DNA of 5,196 nt, from positions 1-5,196 of the forward strand of contig JANXPK010000212.1 of NCBI GenBank assembly GCA_025357355.1. Reading direction: 5' to 3'. Shown in pieces: positions 5,084 through 5,196 of the stretch. A program made the position numbers and the translations under genes. This DNA comes from Rhodobacterales bacterium. GTDB lineage: Bacteria; Pseudomonadota; Alphaproteobacteria; Rhodobacterales; Rhodobacteraceae. Under the pieces are notes generated by a model. The model saw only the letters and a list, made by a program, of their open reading frames with translations. It did not search any database and was not told where the DNA came from. Position 1 is the first letter of the stretch; each line of letters begins with the position of its first letter.

Positions 5084-5136
5084 TCTGGCAAGCAACACCC
5101 GATAATCATCCAGGCGACAAAGAGGCAGGTTTTCCC

Positions 5137-5196
5137 ATGCGCGATCCGATTGACCACTACATGAATACCCTCGTCCCGATGGTCGTTGAACAGACG
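5137..5196 (+). CDS. clpP: ATP-dependent Clp protease proteolytic subunit ClpP, N-terminal 20 codons
   Basis: The translation MRDPIDHYMNTLVPMVVEQT runs to the window edge. MxDP-x-D-xYMNTLVPMVVEQT is the N-terminus of ClpP as found in Rhodobacterales and other alphaproteobacteria; VPMVVEQT leads into the conserved S/T-x-RGERAYDI region that would follow. ClpP is the barrel-forming serine peptidase that degrades proteins unfolded by ClpX or ClpA in the cytoplasm. The catalytic Ser-His-Asp triad lies outside the window. AGAGGCAGG at 5121-5129 supplies a purine-rich binding site, with CAGG 7 nt before the ATG. In many proteobacteria clpX follows; that cannot be seen here. Confidence 0.92.
   Translation, partial: MRDPIDHYMNTLVPMVVEQT

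Noticed and set aside
1..5196. CRISPR array, insertion sequence, toxin-antitoxin or defence system
   Set aside because: No regularly spaced repeats, transposase or integrase motifs, terminal inverted repeats or known defence domains were seen on either strand.

Overview
The window reads as GC-rich chromosomal DNA of an alphaproteobacterium, most likely of the Rhodobacterales (Roseobacter/Rhodobacter group). The best pointers are the ClpP N-terminus at the right edge, which matches the form I know from that order, the EnvZ-like kinase N-terminus (NYLPRSLFGRAALILIVP), and the strong third-position G/C bias in the real genes. The taxonomic call comes from remembered families, not from a search.

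Layout, left to right. (1) Bases 1-1341 hold a plus-strand operon fragment: the last 31 codons of a short-chain dehydrogenase/reductase, then after 10 bp a complete FAD-dependent monooxygenase of the styrene/indole monooxygenase (StyA-like) family. Its active-site residues fit the indole-type rather than the styrene-type fingerprint. No flavin reductase partner is visible. (2) Bases 1342-1661 are about 320 bp without a convincing gene but with several inverted repeats. One of them, read on the minus strand, is a plausible terminator for the next gene. (3) Bases 1662-1736 encode tRNA-Asn(GTT) on the minus strand with an encoded CCA end and a plausible promoter just upstream. (4) Bases 1803-2696 encode, on the minus strand, a LACTB2-like metallo-beta-lactamase-fold hydrolase with a C-terminal winged helix. 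(5) Divergent from it across 141 bp, bases 2838-4160 encode an EnvZ-like membrane histidine kinase with no response regulator beside it. (6) After an AT-rich promoter-like stretch and two perfect dyads, bases 4362-4982 encode a CDP-alcohol phosphatidyltransferase of the E. coli YnjF type. It is followed by the clearest intrinsic terminator in the window. (7) Bases 5137-5196 are the first 20 codons of clpP.

The genes do not form one pathway. The SDR and monooxygenase probably act together in oxidation of an aromatic or other small substrate. The remaining genes are separate units: RNA or metabolite hydrolysis, envelope sensing, phospholipid synthesis and proteolysis. I found no CRISPR array, transposase, toxin-antitoxin pair or evident new system. 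The most useful leads are the indole-type fingerprint in the monooxygenase, the orphan kinase with Ala in place of Thr in its HDxxT motif, the dyad-rich gap next to tRNA-Asn, and the AT-rich promoter plus hairpin before the phosphatidyltransferase.
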